64,000 bases of DNA, from positions 215,190 to 279,189 of the forward strand of contig NZ_KQ948766.1 in NCBI RefSeq assembly GCF_001514205.1, given 5' to 3'. Positions 33,530 to 42,511 of the stretch are shown piece by piece (position 1 is the first letter of the stretch; the number at the start of each line of letters is the position of its first letter). Below the pieces are notes generated by a model. That model was not told the DNA's origin and ran no database searches. It saw only the letters and a program-made list of their open reading frames with translations. This DNA is from Streptomyces griseoruber (GTDB lineage: Bacteria > Actinomycetota > Actinomycetes > Streptomycetales > Streptomycetaceae). The position numbers and the translations under genes were made by a program.

Positions 33530-34437
33530 CAGGCGACCTCCTCGTTCCCGGCCTCGACTCCGGCGAACAGGTCGGTCTCCCTGTTCTGGGCGCCCGGTCC
33601 GGAATCCCTGACGGGCTCCCCGCGCACCAACTCGTAGTACTCGGTGGTGAAGAGGGGCTGGGCCAGCTCGTTGGAGAGCGCGAAGTAGCGCTCGCCGGGG
33701 GCGACCTCGATCTGGGTGGCGTGCGCGCGCATCGCGGCGGCCTTTGCGGGCGCGTACGCGGTGCCGTCGATCGCGGTGGTGATCCGGTCGTCGTCGACGA
33801 CACCGGGTACGTCGGCGACGGCGGCGCTCTTGCCGAAGGGCAGCGTGGGCAGCTCCTCGCGGAGCCGGTCGAAGGCGGTCTCGGCGACGGAACGCGGCAC
33901 GCGGTTGTAGTAGACCTTGGGGACACTCCATCCGCCCCCTGCCTCAGCCCCTGCCGCGAAGTCCACGGCCCGCAGGGCGACGCGGTGGGCCTGGATGTGG
34001 TCGGGGTGGCCGTAGCCGCCGTTGTCGTCATAGGCGACGACGACCTGGGGACGCACCTCGAGGATCACCTCGGCGAGCGCGGTGGCGGCCTCGTCGACAG
34101 CGGCCTGCCAGAAGCAGCCGGGATCGTCGTTGTCGGCCATGCCCATCATCCCGGAGTCGCCGTACCGCCCCACACCGCCGAGCAGCCGGAAGTCCCCGAC
34201 ACCGAGCGCGGCCATGGCGTCGGTCAGCTCACGCAGCCGGTGCTCACCGAGGGCGGCACCGGTCAGATGCCGCAGCTCCGGCGGGATGACCTCCCCCCGC
34301 TCTCCGAGCGTGCAGGTCACCAGCGTCACCCGAGCACCCTCGGCCGCGTACCGGGCCATGGTCGCGCCGTTGTTGATCGACTCGTCGTCCGGATGCGCGT
34401 GCACCAGAAGCAGACGCCGAGCGGGCAGTTCCGTCAT
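33529..34437 (-). CDS. mshB: N-acetyl-GlcN-Ins deacetylase (mycothiol biosynthesis)
   Basis: A 302-residue LmbE-type zinc deacetylase. It removes acetate from 1-D-myo-inosityl 2-acetamido-2-deoxy-glucopyranoside, the second committed step to mycothiol. The metal motif HAHPDDE lies at residues 13-19, and the third ligand is in GYGHPDH. The [16 protein letters not shown] and [13 protein letters not shown] segments are specific to MshB rather than to the mycothiol-conjugate amidase. It is cytosolic. It is coupled to the DUF6113 gene by a TGATG overlap. Confidence 0.96.
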   Translation of the reverse strand: MTELPARRLLLVHAHPDDESINNGATMARYAAEGARVTLVTCTLGERGEVIPPELRHLTGAALGEHRLRELTDAMAALGVGDFRLLGGVGRYGDSGMMGMADNDDPGCFWQAAVDEAATALAEVILEVRPQVVVAYDDNGGYGHPDHIQAHRVALRAVDFAAGAEAGGGWSVPKVYYNRVPRSVAETAFDRLREELPTLPFGKSAAVADVPGVVDDDRITTAIDGTAYAPAKAAAMRAHATQIEVAPGERYFALSNELAQPLFTTEYYELVRGEPVRDSGPGAQNRETDLFAGVEAGNEEVA

Positions 34438-34496
34438 GGGGCCACCCTACGAGGCGACAGCCGCCCGGCGGCCATCTCCCTCCTCGGGAGACTAAG

Positions 34497-34650
34497 GCGT
34501 CGTCTTCCGGCTCGGTGAACACGTCCGCGGCGCAGGCTGCTGTTGCTGCCCGGGTGAGCCGGATACGCAGGAGATCCGGATCATCACAGGTGGTGATGCG
34601 CTCGCGGATCTCGTCGGTGACGTCGAGGCCACCGGCCTCAGGACGAGTAG
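34497..34650 (-). pseudogene. Remnant of a protein C-terminus (possibly Rpn-like nuclease family)
   Basis: The minus strand here encodes GLDVTDEIRERITTCDDPDL followed by LTRAATAACAADVF. This matches the pattern with which streptomycete Rpn-like (recombination-promoting nuclease/putative transposase) proteins end: ..VPDxxRERIxxCxDxxxLxxWLxRAxTAxxAxDLF. No N-terminal part is present and no start codon fits. I read it as a decayed fragment; the family assignment is tentative. Confidence 0.35.
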
Positions 34651-34860
34651 CGGGAAGCTCTTGACTTCCTCGGTGGTCAGGCCCTCGCATCGGGATTGCG
34701 CTCCCGGCGGGGGCCGTCGCATTTGTGCGCGCGAGTGAGCGTCGCCCGCGGCGGGAGGGGTGGGGCTTGGTGAGGGTCTTTTCCCCGCCGCGGTCCTTGG
34801 AAGAGAGCGCCCCTCGCACCGGAACGCGAGTCGTCGGGTTCGGGCAACAGGCAAGCTCCC

Positions 34861-35492
34861 GTGCCGGTTTCGTGGATCACCTCACGCAGAGTGGGGCGGC
34901 AGTTGAAGCTTCGGCGGGAGTCCGCCGGCGTTCCTGGACCGGGCCGACGAGGTGCTGGGGGCCGGTGGCTTGCTCTCCGCGATGAAGGAGGACGTGGAGA
35001 AGGTCCGGTACCCGAAGAAGATGCGGGATCTGGCGGCCATGGAGGCCAGGGCCGTCGAGATCGGGGTCTACGTCGGGCTCAGCGTTCACGGGCTTCTGCA
35101 GACTCCCGAGCACGCACGAGCCCTGTTCGGAGCGCGCCAGCCGCCCTACCCGGAGGCGGAGGTCGAGCGCCTGGGACTCCCGTGCCGGCGCTCAGCTTCG
35201 TGCAGGAAGAGGCCGCGTTGCGCCGTCGCGTCGGAGGCACAATGGTCAGGCGTCGACAACTCGAACATCTGCTGGAGGTAGCGCAGTTGCGCAACGTCAC
35301 GTTCCAGGTGATGCCGACCAGTTCGCGGACGGCACAGCCTTGGGGCGTTCCGACGGGGCCTTCGGTGGCCGTGCCACCTCGGACCTGAAGGAACCGAGGA
35401 TCCTGGGGCTGCGGTACGGCACCATCCGGGCCCAAGCCCGCACGCCCGGGCAGTCACTCACCTTCATCGAGCAACTACTGGGAGAAACGTGA
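34861..35492 (+). pseudogene. Degraded XRE/DUF5753 (WhiJ-like) regulator
   Basis: Pieces of a Scr1/WhiJ-type regulator appear in order but in different frames. VSWITSRRVGRQLKLRRESAG is the start of the helix-turn-helix domain. FLDRADEVLGAGGLLSAMKED through HGLLQTPEHARALFGARQPP begins the DUF5753 domain. ALSFVQEEAALRRRVGG and HLLEVAQLRNVTFQVMPTSS are the middle, and RYGTIRAQARTPGQSLTFIE precedes the stop at 35490-35492. The DNA-binding helices and parts of DUF5753 are deleted, and at least two frameshifts are needed. Such genes normally pair with a DUF397 gene, whose remnant follows immediately. Confidence 0.75.
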
Positions 35493-35601
35493 TGCAGGAC
35501 TCACCATCCACGTCCGCGACTCCAAGCACACCACCGGCCCCCGCCTCCGGCTCTCGCCGAAGGCATGGGCCGACTTCGTGTCGTACGCGTCAGGGCACTG
35601 A
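35492..35601 (+). pseudogene. Degraded DUF397 partner gene
   Basis: The frame beginning at 35497 reads GLTIHVRDSKHTTGP, then RLRLSPKAWADFVSYASGH, with a stop at 35599-35601. This is the C-terminal half of a DUF397 protein (HVRDSK..P.L..SP.AW..F). The N-terminal half, with the usual W-x-KSSYS motif, is missing, and the nearby ATG 35492 is in another frame. It is the natural partner of the decayed WhiJ-like gene just upstream. Confidence 0.75.
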
Positions 35602-35610
35602 CGGCGTGCG

Positions 35611-35805
35611 TCAGAACTTGATGCTGCCGATCATGCTCGCCACGCTCGTCGTCAGATCGTTGATCGTCCCCGCCATCGTCGAGGAGGCGAGGTAGAAGCC
35701 GAGCAGCATGCAGACGACCGCATGACCGCCCTTCAGCCCTGACTTCTTGATCAACAAGAAGACGATGATCGCCAGCAGCACCACCGCCGAAATCGAGAGT
35801 GCCAC
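35611..35805 (-). CDS. Small two-helix membrane protein
   Basis: A 64-residue protein (MALSISAVVLLAIIVFLLIK, then KSGLKGGHAVVCMLLGFYLA and a polar tail ending MIGSIKF). It has two predicted membrane helices. GTG 35805 has GGAGGTGAG about 6 bases upstream, so it is clearly translated. Similar short proteins are common in streptomycetes, and some sit beside FtsK-like transfer genes of integrative elements, but no such gene is here. It overlaps nothing and diverges from the peptidase gene. Function unknown. Confidence 0.75.
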   Translation of the reverse strand: MALSISAVVLLAIIVFLLIKKSGLKGGHAVVCMLLGFYLASSTMAGTINDLTTSVASMIGSIKF

Positions 35806-35984
35806 GGCGGCTCACCTCCAAGAACCCGGGAACGTGGGGGCAGAACAGAACGAGGGAACTTGTAAATCCATACAACTGCCAGCAGGTTCATACCCACAGT
35901 GCGCTAGTGATCATAACTACGAGTACGTGCGCATCTCTCGGCGCACAGCCGCACAAGGGGGCGCATGGCCAATATGGTCGTGGG

Positions 35985-38129
35985 ATGACGACCGAGTCCG
36001 ACTCCTTCCCCCGCCGGCACGCGCGCACCCAGCGTTTCACGCTCGGCGCGCCGCGTTCGTTCACGGTGGCCCCCGACGGCTCCCGGGTCGCGTTCCTGCG
36101 CTCCGGCTCCGGTACGGATCGCGCAGGCGCCCTGTGGGTCCTCGATCCCGCGGACGGTGAGGAGCGGCTGGCCGCCGATCCTCGGGGGCTGCTCGGAGGT
36201 GCCGCGGAGGACCTCTCCGCCGAGGAGCGGGCGCGCCGGGAGCGCAGCCGCGAGGGCGGTGCCGGGATCGTCGGCTACGCCACCGACGAGGCCGTGGAAC
36301 TGGCCTCCTTCTCGCTGTCGGGGCGGCTTTTCACGGCCGAACTGAGGGCCGGTACGGCGCGCGAGATCCGGGTGCCGGGGCCGGTGGTCGATCCCCGTCC
36401 GTCCCCCGATGGGCGGCTCGTCGCGTATGTCGCCGGGGGTGCGCTGCGGGTGGTGAGCGCCGAGGGCGAGGACGACCGGGCGGTCGCGGAGCCGGAATCC
36501 GGCACGGTTTCCTATGGATTGGCCGAGTTCGTCGCGGCCGAGGAAATGGCGCGTTCGCGGGGCTTCTGGTGGGCCCCGGAGTCGGACCGGCTGCTGGTGG
36601 CGCGGGTGGACGACACGCCGGTGGAGCGGTGGTGGATCTCAGACCCCGCACAGCCGAAACGTGACCCACAACACGTGCCGTATCCAGCTGCTGGGACGGC
36701 CAACGCCGAGGTCCGGCTGTTCGTGTTCGGGCTGGACGGGGTGCGCACGGAGGTCGTCTGGGACCGGGCGCGGTACCCGTATCTGGCGCGAGTGCACTGG
36801 TCAGGGGCGGGTGCGCCGCTGCTTCTGGTCCAGGCGCGCGATCAGCGCAGCCAGCTGTATCTGGCGGTGGACACGGAGTCCGGGGCGACCCGGATGGTGC
36901 ACGCCGACGAAGATCCGATTTGGCTGGATCTTTTCCCTGGTGTGCCGTGCTGGAGCCCCTCGGGGCGGTTGGTCCGGATCGCCGACGAGGGCGGTGCCCG
37001 GGTCCTCGCGGTCGGCGAACGTCCGCTGACGGGGGCACAGTTGCACGTACGGGCGGTGCTGGACGTCACGGCTGACGACGTGCTGCTCTCGGCGTCGGCC
37101 GGCGCGGAGGCGGAAAGCCCGGAAATCGGCGAGGTGCATGTCTACCGGGTCAACGAACTCGGGGTTGAGCGCCTCTCCCAGGAGCCCGGTGTGCACTCCG
37201 CCGTGCGCGCCGGGGGCGTGACCGTGCTGGTGTCCGCGGGGCTCGACCGGCCGGGGAGCCTGGTGCGGATCCTGCGGGACGGGAAGCAGACGGCGACTGT
37301 CCGGTCGTATGCGGAAGATCCCGGTCTGTCCCCGCGCGTGATCCTCACCGAGGGGGGCGCACGGCGGATCCCGTGCGCCGTGCTTATGCCTACGGACTAC
37401 CCGGGTGACACCTCGCAACCCTCCGCACCCCTGCTGCCCGTCCTCCTCGACCCCTACGGCGGCCCCCACGGCCCCCGGGTCCTCGCCGCCCACAACGCGC
37501 ATCTGACCTCGCAGTGGTTCGCCGACCAGGGCTTCGCGGTGGTCGTCGCCGACGGGCGGGGCACCCCGGGCCGCTCCCCCGCCTGGGAGAAGGCGGTCCA
37601 CCACGACCTCACCGTCAGCCTCGACGACCAGATCGAGGCGCTCCAGGATCTGGCCAAGTCCCACCCCCTGGATCTGACCCGGGTGGCGATCCGCGGCTGG
37701 TCCTACGGCGGCTGGCTGGCCGGGCTCGCGGTGCTGCGCCGCCCGGACGTCTTCCACGCGGGCATCGCGGGCGCCCCGGTCACCGACTGGCGGCTGTACG
37801 ACACCCACTACACCGAGCGCTACCTCGGCGACCCGGCGACGAACCCGGAGGCGTACGCGAAGAGTTCGCTCGTCACCGACGAGGGGCTGTCCGCGCCCGC
37901 CGAGCCGCACCGGCCGCTGATGATCGTGCACGGCCTCGCCGACGACAACGTGGTCGTGGCGCACGCCCTGCGGCTGTCCTCGGCGCTGCTCGCGGCGGGC
38001 CGGCCGCACGAGGTGCTGCCGCTGTCCGGCGTCACGCACATGACCCCGCAGGAGCAGGTCGCGGAGAATCTGCTGCTGCTCCAGGTCGACTTCCTGAAGC
38101 GCTCGCTGGGGCTCGGCCCGCACGCCTAG
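35985..38129 (+). CDS. S9 family prolyl oligopeptidase/dipeptidyl peptidase IV-like
   Basis: A 714-residue serine peptidase. Residues 1 to about 450 form a beta-propeller (DPP-IV N-terminal type, with EFVAAEEMARSRGFWWAPES near residue 190). The C-terminal alpha/beta-hydrolase has the nucleophile in GWSYGGW near residue 570, Asp in HGLADDNV and His in SGVTHMTPQE. No signal peptide, so it acts in the cytosol, cleaving short proline-containing peptides. It lies beside two oligopeptide uptake systems, which would supply substrates (inference). ATG 35985 has no Shine-Dalgarno; TATGGT at 35973-35978 suggests a leaderless transcript. A strong terminator follows. Confidence 0.94.
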   Translation: MTTESDSFPRRHARTQRFTLGAPRSFTVAPDGSRVAFLRSGSGTDRAGALWVLDPADGEERLAADPRGLLGGAAEDLSAEERARRERSREGGAGIVGYATDEAVELASFSLSGRLFTAELRAGTAREIRVPGPVVDPRPSPDGRLVAYVAGGALRVVSAEGEDDRAVAEPESGTVSYGLAEFVAAEEMARSRGFWWAPESDRLLVARVDDTPVERWWISDPAQPKRDPQHVPYPAAGTANAEVRLFVFGLDGVRTEVVWDRARYPYLARVHWSGAGAPLLLVQARDQRSQLYLAVDTESGATRMVHADEDPIWLDLFPGVPCWSPSGRLVRIADEGGARVLAVGERPLTGAQLHVRAVLDVTADDVLLSASAGAEAESPEIGEVHVYRVNELGVERLSQEPGVHSAVRAGGVTVLVSAGLDRPGSLVRILRDGKQTATVRSYAEDPGLSPRVILTEGGARRIPCAVLMPTDYPGDTSQPSAPLLPVLLDPYGGPHGPRVLAAHNAHLTSQWFADQGFAVVVADGRGTPGRSPAWEKAVHHDLTVSLDDQIEALQDLAKSHPLDLTRVAIRGWSYGGWLAGLAVLRRPDVFHAGIAGAPVTDWRLYDTHYTERYLGDPATNPEAYAKSSLVTDEGLSAPAEPHRPLMIVHGLADDNVVVAHALRLSSALLAAGRPHEVLPLSGVTHMTPQEQVAENLLLLQVDFLKRSLGLGPHA

Positions 38130-38159
38130 GCACGGCAAGGCAAGGCAAGGCACGGCAAC

Positions 38160-38193
38160 GGGCCGGGATGACATGGCGCATCCCGGCCCGTTT
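38160..38193 (+). terminator. Terminator after the S9 peptidase gene
   Basis: GGGCCGGGATG pairs with CATCCCGGCCC across a short loop and is followed by GTTTA. It lies 30 bases after the stop codon, preceded by a short GGCAAGGCAAGGCAAGGCA repeat. Confidence 0.88.
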
Positions 38194-38299
38194 ACGGCAC
38201 CCGCACGGCCGTACGCTGTACAGACTGACGCGTCCGTATATCGGAATCGGGTCGGCCAAGTTGCCTGCGTGTTAACACAGTTGCGGCACAAATGTGCTG

Positions 38300-39328
38300 T
38301 TATGGGCGATCGTTTCCATGATCGACCCCGGCGAAATGGCAGGCGGAGGCGTGCGCGGCGGCCCCGCCGAGGTCCCTCAGGGGCTCCGGGACGGCGAGCA
38401 CCGGCACCTCCTGGGCGCACCGCTCGCGCGCCTTCCAGCAGCGGGTGCGGAAGCGGCAGCCGGAGGGCACGTCCGTCGGGGACGGGACGTCACCGGTGAG
38501 GATGATCCGCTCGCGGCCCTCACGGGCCTCCGGGTCCGGGACCGGGACCGCCGACAGCAGCGCCTGGGTGTACGGGTGCGTCGGGCGGCCGTAGATCTGC
38601 TCGTCGGAGCCGATCTCCACGATCCGGCCGAGGTACATCACCCCGACCCGGTCCGAGATGTGCCGGACGATCGACAGGTCGTGGGCGATGAAGAGGTACG
38701 ACAGCTCGAACTCGCGCTGGAGCCGGTCGAGGAGGTTGACGACCTGTGCCTGCACCGAGACGTCCAGCGCGGACACCGGTTCGTCGGCGACGATCACCTC
38801 GGGGCGCAGGGCGAGACCGCGGGCGATGCCGATGCGCTGGCGCTGGCCGCCGGAGAACTGGTGGGGGTAGCGGTTGATGTGCTCCGGGTTGAGGCCGACC
38901 ACGTCGAGCAGTTCCCGCACCCGGCGGCGCCGGTCGCCCTTGGGGGCGGCCTCGGGGTGGATCTCGTACGGCTCCCCGACGATGTCACCGACCGTCATCC
39001 TCGGGTTGAGGGAGGTGTACGGGTCCTGGAACACCATCTGGATGTTGCGGCGGACCGCCTTCAGGGCGCGCCCGGACAGCCTGGTGATGTCCTCGCCCTT
39101 GTAGCGGATCCGGCCGCGCGTCGGACGCTCCAGGCTGACCAGCAGCTTGGCGACCGTGGACTTGCCGCAGCCGGACTCGCCGACGATACCGAGGGTCTCG
39201 CCCTTGCCCAGCGCGAAGTCGACGCCGTCGACGGCCTTCACCGAGCCGACCCGCTTCTTGAACAGGACGCCCCGGGTGAGCGGGTAGTGCTTGTACAGCC
39301 CGCTCACTTGGAGAATCGGCTCAGTCAT
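38300..39328 (-). CDS. oppF: Oligopeptide ABC transporter ATPase, OppF-type (operon 1)
   Basis: A 342-residue import ATPase. Walker A is GESGCGKST, the Q-loop is in [17 protein letters not shown], the signature is [17 protein letters not shown], Walker B is [14 protein letters not shown] and the switch His is in [11 protein letters not shown]. The C-terminal oligopeptide-transporter extension holds the cysteine cluster [16 protein letters not shown] and a final C. It powers peptide import through the two permeases of the same operon. ATG 39328 overlaps the OppD stop by 8 bp (ATGACTGA). It is a close paralogue of the gene at 45073-46218. Confidence 0.93.
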   Translation of the reverse strand: MTEPILQVSGLYKHYPLTRGVLFKKRVGSVKAVDGVDFALGKGETLGIVGESGCGKSTVAKLLVSLERPTRGRIRYKGEDITRLSGRALKAVRRNIQMVFQDPYTSLNPRMTVGDIVGEPYEIHPEAAPKGDRRRRVRELLDVVGLNPEHINRYPHQFSGGQRQRIGIARGLALRPEVIVADEPVSALDVSVQAQVVNLLDRLQREFELSYLFIAHDLSIVRHISDRVGVMYLGRIVEIGSDEQIYGRPTHPYTQALLSAVPVPDPEAREGRERIILTGDVPSPTDVPSGCRFRTRCWKARERCAQEVPVLAVPEPLRDLGGAAAHASACHFAGVDHGNDRP

Positions 39329-40358
39329 GCAGGCACTCCCTCCAGAAGTGGCAGGCACTCCCGCGGTGCTCGTCCACCGGGTGCGGCGGCGGTACGTCGG
39401 TCCGGCAGACGTCCCGGGCCGCCGGGCAGCGGGGGTGGAAGGCGCAGCCGGGCGGGATGTCCATGAGGTTGGGCGGCAGGCCCTTGATGGCGTGGAGCGC
39501 GTGGCCCTTGCGGTCGAGGCGGGGGATGGAGTCGAGGAGCCCCCGGGTGTACGGGTGGGCCGGGGCCCTGTAGAGGTCGTGGACGGGGGCCGACTCGACG
39601 ATCCGGCCCGCGTACATCACGGCGATGCGGTCGGCCACGTCGGCGACCACACCGAGGTCGTGGGTGATCAGGACGAGGCCCATGCGGTACTCGCGCCGGA
39701 GCTCGGCGAGGAGGTCCATGACCTGGGCCTGTACGGTGACGTCGAGGGCGGTGGTGGGCTCGTCGGCGATGATCAGGGCCGGTTCGAGGGCGAGGGCCAT
39801 CGCGATCATGATGCGTTGGCGCATGCCGCCGGAGAACTGGTGCGGGTAGTCCCCGACCCGCTGTCTCGCGGCCGGGATGCGGACCCGGTCCATCAGCTCC
39901 ACGGCCCTGGCCCGCGCGTCCTTCCTGGACATGCCCCGGTGGACGACGAACATCTCGCCGAGCTGGTCGCCGACGGGGACGACCGGGTTCAGGGAGGACA
40001 GCGCGTCCTGGAAGATCATCGCCATCTCGGCGCCCCGGATCCTGCGGCGCTCGTCCTCCTTCATCCTGAGCAGGTCCCGGCCCTTGAAGAGCACCTCGCC
40101 GCCGGTGATCCGGCCCGGCGGCACGTCGAGGATCCCCATCACGGCCTGCGCGGTCACCGACTTCCCGGACCCGGACTCCCCGAGCACCGCGAGCGTCTCG
40201 CCGGCGTCCACGGCCCAGCTGACCCCGTTGACGGCCCGCGCGACCCCGTCCCGGGTCCGGAACTCCACCCGCAGATCCCGCACGTCCAGCAACCGCTCCC
40301 CACGGGACCGCGGCCCCGTGACCTGTACGTCCCCCGCGTCCCCTGCATCCAGCGGCAT
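39321..40358 (-). CDS. oppD: Oligopeptide ABC transporter ATPase, OppD-type (operon 1)
   Basis: A 345-residue import ATPase of the OppD/DppD type: Walker [18 protein letters not shown]-loop [12 protein letters not shown], signature [14 protein letters not shown], Walker [15 protein letters not shown], switch His in [13 protein letters not shown], and the C-terminal cysteine cluster [17 protein letters not shown]. It pairs with OppF as a heterodimeric motor. ATG 40358 has GAGGTG about 8 bases upstream. The frame remains open beyond it into the duplicated intergenic segment (40359-40635), so upstream starts are rejected. Confidence 0.92.
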   Translation of the reverse strand: MPLDAGDAGDVQVTGPRSRGERLLDVRDLRVEFRTRDGVARAVNGVSWAVDAGETLAVLGESGSGKSVTAQAVMGILDVPPGRITGGEVLFKGRDLLRMKEDERRRIRGAEMAMIFQDALSSLNPVVPVGDQLGEMFVVHRGMSRKDARARAVELMDRVRIPAARQRVGDYPHQFSGGMRQRIMIAMALALEPALIIADEPTTALDVTVQAQVMDLLAELRREYRMGLVLITHDLGVVADVADRIAVMYAGRIVESAPVHDLYRAPAHPYTRGLLDSIPRLDRKGHALHAIKGLPPNLMDIPPGCAFHPRCPAARDVCRTDVPPPHPVDEHRGSACHFWRECLHD

Positions 40359-40635
40359 GACCGGGTCACCTCGACTTCGGATCGGGACGACGCCCACGCG
40401 CGTCGCAGACGAAAACCCGCGGACCCGACCGAAGGGCACCCCGCCCCCGATACCCCGCAGGGCACCGGCACTCCCGCCGCGCCACACGCACCACCCGCCG
40501 CATCACCGGATCACCTCGACTTCGGATCGGGACGACGCCGACCGCGTCGCCGGAGAAGGCCGGCGGACCGGACCGGAGGCACCCGCCCGCTGCGCCCCGG
40601 ACCGCGTGTCCGGCACGTGCTGTCCCATCGCTCCG
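40359..40635 (-). repeat. Degenerate tandem copies of the permease gene 3' end between oppC and oppD
   Basis: The segment TCACCTCGACTTCGGATCGG (starting 40366) recurs at 40511, and a diverged form TCACCTCAGCTTCGG starts at 40636, where it is the true end of the permease gene (...DPKLR-stop). The spacers (ACCCGCGGACCCGACCGAAG and CCGGCGGACCGGACCGGAG) are also related. So the 125-145 bp region looks like two decayed duplicates of the permease tail plus the ribosome-binding region of the next gene. It explains the unusual 277-bp gap within an otherwise overlapping operon. Confidence 0.7.
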
Positions 40636-41589
40636 TCACCTCAGCTTCGGGTCGAGGGCGTCGCGGATCGCGTCGCCGAGCATGATGAAGGCCAGGACCG
40701 TCAGGGCGAGGGCGCCGGAGGGCCACAGGAGGGCGTGGGGGGCGTTGCGGACGTAAGGGGAGGCGGCGGAGATGTCGATGCCCCAGGAGACCGTGGGGGG
40801 CTTCAGGCCCACACCGAGGTAGGAGAGGGTCGCTTCCAGGGCGATGTACGTGCCGAGTGCGATGGTCGCGACGACGATCACGGGGGCCACCGCGTTCGGG
40901 GCGATGTGGCGCAGGAGGATGCGGGAGGAGGAGGCGCCGAGGGCGCGGGCCGCCTGGACGTAGTCGTGTTGTTTCGCCGTGATCACCGAGCCGCGGGCGA
41001 TCCGGGAGATCTGGGGCCAGCCGAGCAGCACCATGAAACCGATGACCGGCCAGACGGTGTCGCCGGTGACCACGGAGAGCAGCACCAGCCCGCCGAGGAC
41101 CACGGGGATCGCGAAGAAGACGTCCGTGATGCGGGAGAGGACCGCGTCTCCGGCGCCGCCGAAGAAGCCCGCGAGGCCGCCGAGGACGCTGCCGAGGACG
41201 GCGACCCCGAGGGTGGCGAGGACGCCGACCGTGACGGACGTACGGGCGCCGTAGACCGTGCGGGTGTAGACGTCGCAGCCCTGACCGTCGTAGCCGAAGG
41301 GGTGGCCGGGTCCGGAGCCCTCCTGGGCGTGGGCGAGGTCGCACTTCAGGGGGCTCTCCCAGGTGATGGCCGAGGGCCACAGGGAGATGAACAGCAGGAA
41401 GAGGATGATCAGGGAGGAGGCCAGGAAGACCGGGTTGCGGCGCAGGTCGCGCCAGGCGTCCGACCACAGGGAGCGGGGTCTGCCCGTGGTCCCGGCGACC
41501 GGGGCGGGCGCCCCCGGCGGGGCCTGGTCCAGGGGGAGCGCCGTCAGCCCCGGCGCCACGATCTCGCCCTCGGGTTCCAGTTCAGGCAT
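40636..41589 (-). CDS. oppC: Oligopeptide ABC transporter permease, OppC-type (operon 1)
   Basis: A 317-residue permease with a long cytosolic N-terminus, six predicted membrane helices (the first FLASSLIILFLLFISLWP) and the EAA loop in the DYVQAARALGASSSRILLRHIAPN region. It ends LDPKLR, typical of OppC/DppC. It forms the channel with OppB. A CxxC-like loop near residue 85 (CDLAHAQEGSGPGHPFGYDGQGC) could hold a disulfide outside the membrane. ATG 41589 overlaps the OppB stop by 8 bp (ATGCCTGA). Confidence 0.92.
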   Translation of the reverse strand: MPELEPEGEIVAPGLTALPLDQAPPGAPAPVAGTTGRPRSLWSDAWRDLRRNPVFLASSLIILFLLFISLWPSAITWESPLKCDLAHAQEGSGPGHPFGYDGQGCDVYTRTVYGARTSVTVGVLATLGVAVLGSVLGGLAGFFGGAGDAVLSRITDVFFAIPVVLGGLVLLSVVTGDTVWPVIGFMVLLGWPQISRIARGSVITAKQHDYVQAARALGASSSRILLRHIAPNAVAPVIVVATIALGTYIALEATLSYLGVGLKPPTVSWGIDISAASPYVRNAPHALLWPSGALALTVLAFIMLGDAIRDALDPKLR

Positions 41590-42505
41590 AGCGGATCCTC
41601 GGGTCGAGTACGGCGTACAGGAGGTCGACGAGCAGATTGGTGACCAGGAAGACCAGCACGAGCACGGTGACGAAGCCGACGACCGTCTGGGTGTTCTGGC
41701 GGAGGATGCCCTGGTAGAGCTGGTAGCCGACGCCGTGGATGTTGAAGATCCGCTCGGTCACGATGGCGCCGCCCATCAGGAACCCGATGTCCGCGCCGAT
41801 GAAGGTGACCACGGGGATGAGGGAGTTGCGCAGCAGATGCCGGGTGACGACCCGCCGGCGCGGCAGCCCCTTGGCGACGGCCGTGCGGACGTAGTCGGAG
41901 CGCCGGTTCTCGGCGATGGACGTCCGGGTCAGCCGGGTGACGTACGCCAGTGAGACCGAGGCCAGGACCAGGCCGGGGACGAGGAGTTCGCCGAAGGCGG
42001 CGTCCGGGGAGACGGAGGGTCTGATCCAGCCCCACTCGACGCCGAGCAGCAGCTGGAGCAGCAGACCGGTGACGAAGGTGGGCACGGAGATCACCACGAG
42101 GGTGGCCAGCAGGACCCCGGTGTCGACGGGGCGGCCGCGGCGCATCCCGGTGATCACGCCGAGGGTGATCCCGATGACGATCTCGAAGAGGATCGCGACG
42201 ACCGTGAGGCGCGCGGTGACGGGGAAGGCCGTCGCCATCAGCTCGGTGACCGGCTGGCCGTTGAACGCCGTACCGAAGTCCCCGGTGAAGACGTTCCCCA
42301 TGTAGGTCAGGTACTGCTGCCAGACGGGCCGGTCCAGGCCGAACTCCTGCTTGAGCCGGGCGGTCGTCGCCGCGTCGCACTGCCGTTCGCCGCACAGGCC
42401 CGCGACGGGGTCGCCCATCACGTTCACCATGAGGAAGATCAGCAGCGTCGCCCCGATGAACACGGGCACCATCTGCAGCAGTCGCCGTACGACGTACCGC
42501 CCCAT
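41582..42505 (-). CDS. oppB: Oligopeptide ABC transporter permease, OppB-type (operon 1)
   Basis: A 307-residue OppB/DppB permease. It begins MGRYVVRRLLQMVPVFIGAT, has a periplasmic-type loop with two cysteines (GLCGERQC), six membrane helices and the EAA motif DYVRTAVAKGLPRRRVVTRH. It ends DLLYAVLDPRIRYA. It forms the translocation path with OppC. The start ATG 42505 lies 6 bases after the binding-protein gene stop, so the whole operon is tightly packed. Confidence 0.93.
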   Translation of the reverse strand: MGRYVVRRLLQMVPVFIGATLLIFLMVNVMGDPVAGLCGERQCDAATTARLKQEFGLDRPVWQQYLTYMGNVFTGDFGTAFNGQPVTELMATAFPVTARLTVVAILFEIVIGITLGVITGMRRGRPVDTGVLLATLVVISVPTFVTGLLLQLLLGVEWGWIRPSVSPDAAFGELLVPGLVLASVSLAYVTRLTRTSIAENRRSDYVRTAVAKGLPRRRVVTRHLLRNSLIPVVTFIGADIGFLMGGAIVTERIFNIHGVGYQLYQGILRQNTQTVVGFVTVLVLVFLVTNLLVDLLYAVLDPRIRYA

Positions 42506-42511
42506 GGCGGG

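Noticed and set aside
30635..33637. Long plus-strand frame encoding poly Gly-Thr-Thr
   Set aside because: It is the antisense of the collagen-like gene, and the repeat keeps several frames open. No start site or domain supports it.
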